DNA from: Microbacterium sp.
GTDB lineage: Bacteria > Actinomycetota > Actinomycetes > Actinomycetales > Microbacteriaceae
Length of the DNA stretch: 8,871 nt
Assembly (NCBI GenBank): GCA_003476465.1
Contig: DMUE01000256.1
Coordinates: forward strand, 1 to 8,871
Reading direction: 5' to 3'
The position numbers and the translations under genes were made by a program. Positions 6,323 through 8,871 of the stretch are shown piece by piece; position 1 is the first letter of the stretch; each line of letters opens with the position of its first letter. Below the pieces are notes generated by a model. The model did no database searches, was not told the DNA's origin, and saw only the letters and a list, made by a program, of their open reading frames with translations.

Positions 6323-6449
6323 GTGTATTTCGTCCGCGGCGGAGCCGGGGTCGGCGAATGGCGACATGTGATACCGCAGGGTGCCCCGCGGAATCTCGAC
6401 CCTAACCCCGGTGCCCGCGCGTCCCGCCGAACGTTCACACGCTCGTAAC
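6323..6449 (-). promoter_or_regulatory. Upstream region of phnD, likely promoter
   Basis: The gap between the HAD stop and phnD is 138 bp and probably carries the operon promoter. On the minus strand TAGGGT (6404-6399) fits TANNNT and could be a -10 with a leader of about 80 bases, but no -35 partner is evident. An imperfect 18-bp dyad lies at 6374-6391 (CCGC-GGG arms, one mismatched pair). Close to the HAD stop, the plus strand reads GTTCACA (6433-6439), six of seven bases of the Streptomyces-type PhoP heptamer GTTCACC; the copy expected 11 bases away is poor. No terminator for the HAD gene is apparent, so read-through into phnD is possible. Confidence 0.4.
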
Positions 6450-7157
6450 TCAGGCCGAGGACTCCGGTTCGCCCGCCGCCGTCCCGTGCGCCCAGGCCTC
6501 GCTCCACATGTAGAGGTCGGTGAACGACCCGACCCTCACATCTGGTGTTCCGGCCTGCCTGCCGTGCGGGTCGATGAGGGCCGTAGCGGCCGTGCGGGCG
6601 TGCGGGACGCTGAGATCGTTCACCCAGATGTCGCCCACGCTCAGGACGGTTCCGGGCGTGATCGGTCCGTTCCGTGCGGCCACGTCGTCGAGCACCGCGT
6701 GCATGCCCTCCGGCTTGCCGGCATCCGCGACGACCCGGTCGAACGAATCCTCGATCCCGAGCAGGCGGAGCACTCCGTCGAGCCCCGCCGCAGGCGCGTT
6801 GGTGACCAGCAGGATCTCTGCGCCAGCGCGGCGAACCCGGACCGCCCAGTCGGCGAACCCGTCCGGCGTGTGGACTCCGAGGCCCTCCTTGGAGAGAAGC
6901 CGTCGCGCCGCGTGGAAGGCGTTCTGGATCGCGCTCGGTTCGACGCCGCGGCGCACGGCGGCGGATTGCACGGCCTGGTAGCCGTCCGCGGCGCCGGCGA
7001 ACTCGGCGACCGCGTCGCCCGCGAGATGCCGCGCCACACGATGCTCGAGATCTGCCAGCTCGGGATGCGCGGCCGCCAGCCCGCGGGCGTAGGCGAGCGC
7101 GGGGCCGTCGCCGAGGCAGACCGTGCCGTCGAAGTCGAGGATGAGGGTGCGGCGCAT
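6450..7157 (-). CDS. HAD-superfamily hydrolase, probable phosphatase
   Basis: This 235-residue protein has the full haloacid dehalogenase signature: motif I DFDGT at 8-12 with nucleophile D8 and acid/base D10, a helical C1-type cap between about 15 and 110, motif II VTN at 118-120 (T119), motif III Lys K148 in AGKPEGM, and motif IV VGDIWVND at 174-181 with D176 and D181. It is probably a soluble phosphatase acting on a small phosphorylated metabolite. Motif I is DFDGT rather than the DxAGT of phosphonoacetaldehyde hydrolase (PhnX), which argues against a phosphonatase. It lies upstream of phnD on the same strand, 138 bp away, so a functional link to the importer is possible but unproven. The ATG at 7157 has no Shine-Dalgarno and follows TAGCGT by six bases, suggesting a leaderless mRNA. 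Confidence 0.88.
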   Translation of the reverse strand: MRRTLILDFDGTVCLGDGPALAYARGLAAAHPELADLEHRVARHLAGDAVAEFAGAADGYQAVQSAAVRRGVEPSAIQNAFHAARRLLSKEGLGVHTPDGFADWAVRVRRAGAEILLVTNAPAAGLDGVLRLLGIEDSFDRVVADAGKPEGMHAVLDDVAARNGPITPGTVLSVGDIWVNDLSVPHARTAATALIDPHGRQAGTPDVRVGSFTDLYMWSEAWAHGTAAGEPESSA

Positions 7158-7163
7158 GTCGGC

Positions 7164-7169
7164 ACGCTA
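7164..7169 (-). promoter_or_regulatory. Predicted -10 element of the HAD gene (leaderless start)
   Basis: TAGCGT on the minus strand matches TANNNT and ends six bases before the ATG at 7157, placing the expected transcription start at the A of ATG. No Shine-Dalgarno is present in the six-base gap and no clear -35 is seen. It faces the metG promoter within an 83-bp divergent spacer. Confidence 0.6.
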
Positions 7170-7228
7170 CCCTGCCCCGTCACCGCCGGGCGCTCGTCAC
7201 ACCGCGGAGCCCACGCATCCGCCCCGCC

Positions 7229-7234
7229 TAGAAT
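7229..7234 (+). promoter_or_regulatory. Predicted -10 element of metG (leaderless start)
   Basis: TAGAAT, close to the consensus -10, ends six bases before the GTG at 7241. Transcription would start at the G of the start codon. There is no Shine-Dalgarno in the gap, and no convincing -35 lies 16-19 bases upstream. This is the clearest of the leaderless starts in the window. Confidence 0.68.
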
Positions 7235-7240
7235 CGACGG

Positions 7241-8818
7241 GTGAGCACCGGCCGTTCGTTCTACATCACCACCCCCATCTATTACCCGAGCGATGTGCCC
7301 CACATCGGGCACGGGTACACCACGGTGGCGGTCGACGCGCTCGCGCGCTGGCACCGTCAGGCGGGGGATGACACCTGGATGCTGACGGGCACCGACGAGC
7401 ACGGACAGAAGATGCTGCGCGCCGCAGCAGCCAACGGCGTCACGCCGCAGGAGTGGGTCGACGAGCTCGTCACCGAGTCGTGGTTCCCGCTGCTCGAGAC
7501 CCTCGATGTCGCGAACGACGACTTCATCCGCACGACGCAGGAGCGTCACGAGGAACGCGTGCGTGCTTTCGTGGAGGCGCTGTACGCCCGTGGCTACATC
7601 TACGCGGGTGAGTACGAGGCCCTGTACTGCGTCGGATGCGAGGAGTTCAAGCCGGAGTCCGAAATCGTCGACGGCACGGGCCCCTTCGAGGGGCTGAAGG
7701 TCTGCGGCATCCACTCGATCCCGCTCGAACTGCTGCAGGAGAAGAACTACTTCTTCAAGCTGAGCGAGTTCCAGGACGCCCTGCTCGAGCTGTACAGGAC
7801 GGAGCCCGACTTCATCCGCCCCGAGTCGGCGCGCAACGAGGTGGTCTCGTTCGTCCGCAGCGGCCTGAAGGACCTCTCGATCTCGCGGTCGGCGTTCGAC
7901 TGGGGCATCCAGGTGCCGTGGGACGAGTCTCACGTCATCTACGTGTGGGTCGACGCCCTGCTCAACTACGCCACGGCCGTGGGCTACGGCACCGACCCCG
8001 AGCAGTTCGCCCGCCGGTGGCCGGCGTACCACGTGGTCGGCAAGGACATCTTGCGCTTCCACGCCGTCATCTGGCCCGCGATGCTGATGGCCGCGGGGCT
8101 CGACGTGCCGCGCGGCGTCTTCGCACACGGGTGGCTGCTCGTCGGCGGTGAGAAGATGTCGAAGTCCAAGCTCACGGGCATCGCGCCGACCGAGATCACG
8201 GATGTGTTCGGCTCGGATGCCTACCGGTTCTACTTCCTCTCGGCCATCGCGTTCGGGCAGGACGGCTCGTTCTCGTGGGAGGACCTGTCGGCGCGCTACC
8301 AGGCCGAGCTCGCGAACGGCTTCGGCAACCTCGCCTCGCGCTCGACCGCGATGATCCAGAGGTACTTCGAGGCGATCGTGCCGCCGGCGGGCGAGTACAC
8401 CGAAGCCGACCTCGACGTGCAGAAGATCGTCGCGGATGCCGCGGCCACTGCGGATGCGGCGATGGAGCGTTTCCGAATCGACGAGGCGATCGCCGCGATC
8501 TGGACGATCGTCGATGCGCTGAACCTCTACATCACCGAGAACGCACCCTGGGCCCTCGCGAAGGACGACGCCCAGCGCGGACGCCTCGGCACCGTGCTGT
8601 ACACGGCCGCCGAGGGTCTCCGGGCACTCGCAGTGCTGCTCTCCCCGGTCATGCCGGAGTCGACCGAGAAACTCTGGATCGCGCTCGGCGCGGACGAGAG
8701 CATCGGGCGGCTGCACGACCAGCCCATCCGCGCGGCCGGAACCTGGGGGATCCTCCGTGCCGGGACGCCCGTCAACGCCCTCGCCCCGTTGTTCCCGCGC
8801 GTCGAGCAGAGCGGGTGA
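7241..8818 (+). CDS. metG: Methionyl-tRNA synthetase
   Basis: This 525-residue class I synthetase charges tRNA-Met with methionine in the cytosol. The Rossmann domain carries PHIGHGY with the HIGH signature at 21-24, and TGTDEHG at 49-55. The connective peptide holds a zinc-knuckle set C130-x2-C133 and C155-x2-H158. WVDALLNY near 236-243 and VVGKDILRFHAVIWPA at 265-280 belong to the active-site region, and KMSKS at 305-309 is the second signature loop. A helical anticodon-binding domain follows (ANGFGNLASR near 358 to the end). The C-terminal EMAP/Trbp111-like tRNA-binding domain found in some bacterial MetRS is absent, which matches the short form of about 520 residues common in actinobacteria. 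The start is GTG at 7241 after a predicted -10; the stop is TGA at 8816-8818. Confidence 0.98.
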   Translation: MSTGRSFYITTPIYYPSDVPHIGHGYTTVAVDALARWHRQAGDDTWMLTGTDEHGQKMLRAAAANGVTPQEWVDELVTESWFPLLETLDVANDDFIRTTQERHEERVRAFVEALYARGYIYAGEYEALYCVGCEEFKPESEIVDGTGPFEGLKVCGIHSIPLELLQEKNYFFKLSEFQDALLELYRTEPDFIRPESARNEVVSFVRSGLKDLSISRSAFDWGIQVPWDESHVIYVWVDALLNYATAVGYGTDPEQFARRWPAYHVVGKDILRFHAVIWPAMLMAAGLDVPRGVFAHGWLLVGGEKMSKSKLTGIAPTEITDVFGSDAYRFYFLSAIAFGQDGSFSWEDLSARYQAELANGFGNLASRSTAMIQRYFEAIVPPAGEYTEADLDVQKIVADAAATADAAMERFRIDEAIAAIWTIVDALNLYITENAPWALAKDDAQRGRLGTVLYTAAEGLRALAVLLSPVMPESTEKLWIALGADESIGRLHDQPIRAAGTWGILRAGTPVNALAPLFPRVEQSG

Positions 8819-8871
8819 CGAAACCGCCGGGAACACAGGCAAGACGCCGTGTGGGCGAGGGCGCGGGGGCG
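8815..8871 (+). CDS. Possible start of the next gene (partial, perhaps TatD-family DNase)
   Basis: A GTG at 8815 overlaps the metG stop in GTGA and opens a frame that stays open to the window edge, reading VTKPPGTQARRVGEGAGA. Nineteen codons are too few to recognise a family. In mycobacteria and many other actinomycetes tatD follows metG, and a GTGA overlap is a typical operon junction, so tatD is the synteny-based guess. The frame could also be chance, with the real start beyond the window. Confidence 0.3.
   Translation, partial: MTKPPGTQARRRVGEGAGA

Noticed and set aside
6450..7157. PhnX phosphonoacetaldehyde hydrolase for the HAD gene
   Set aside because: PhnX has a DxAGT nucleophile motif and a lysine that forms a Schiff base in its cap; here motif I is DFDGT and no such cap motif is seen.
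6641..8842. A 733-codon minus-strand frame antisense to metG
   Set aside because: The plus strand carries HIGH, KMSKS and zinc-site residues of MetRS; the antisense product is charged low-complexity sequence with no recognisable domain.

Overview
The window is GC-rich DNA with very high third-position GC, dense genes, GTG starts and actinobacterial protein types (a bacterial protein O-mannosyltransferase, an RsmI and MetRS of the high-GC Gram-positive kind). It looks like the chromosome of an actinomycete. Frequent GGATGC/GCATCC words and the protein style suggest Microbacteriaceae, perhaps Microbacterium; that genus-level guess is inference only. I see no rRNA, tRNA, CRISPR array, insertion sequence or phage gene.

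Layout. Bases 1-118 hold no gene I can support. A protein O-mannosyltransferase gene (119-1726, minus) diverges from rsmI (1936-2784, plus) across a 209-bp spacer containing a small 7-bp tandem repeat. On the minus strand, 6311 down to 2781, lies a complete ABC importer operon of the phosphonate/phosphite/phosphate family in the order phnD-phnC-phnE1-phnE2. It has tightly overlapping junctions from phnC onward and a strong stem-loop between phnD and phnC. Its last stop codon shares the bases CTAG with the rsmI stop codon. Upstream on the same strand is a HAD-family hydrolase (6450-7157). It diverges from metG (7241-8818, plus) across 83 bp. After metG a reading frame opens with a GTGA overlap and runs off the window; synteny suggests tatD.

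How it fits together. The flanks, pmt/rsmI on one side and metG (perhaps tatD) on the other, match a neighbourhood known from mycobacteria (Rv1002c pmt, Rv1003 rsmI, Rv1007c metS, Rv1008 tatD). The phn importer plus HAD gene is therefore best read as a lineage-specific nutrient module placed inside a conserved housekeeping locus. PhnD would capture the ligand outside the membrane, PhnE1/PhnE2 would form the channel and PhnC would drive it with ATP. No C-P lyase, phosphite dehydrogenase or phosphonatase gene is present, so the substrate cannot be fixed; plain phosphate remains possible.

The most striking regulatory pattern is at the gene starts. pmt, the HAD gene and metG each have a TANNNT -10-like hexamer ending exactly six bases before the start codon, and rsmI has a weaker version at the same spacing. 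This predicts leaderless mRNAs. In contrast, phnD has a strong Shine-Dalgarno and presumably a real 5' UTR.
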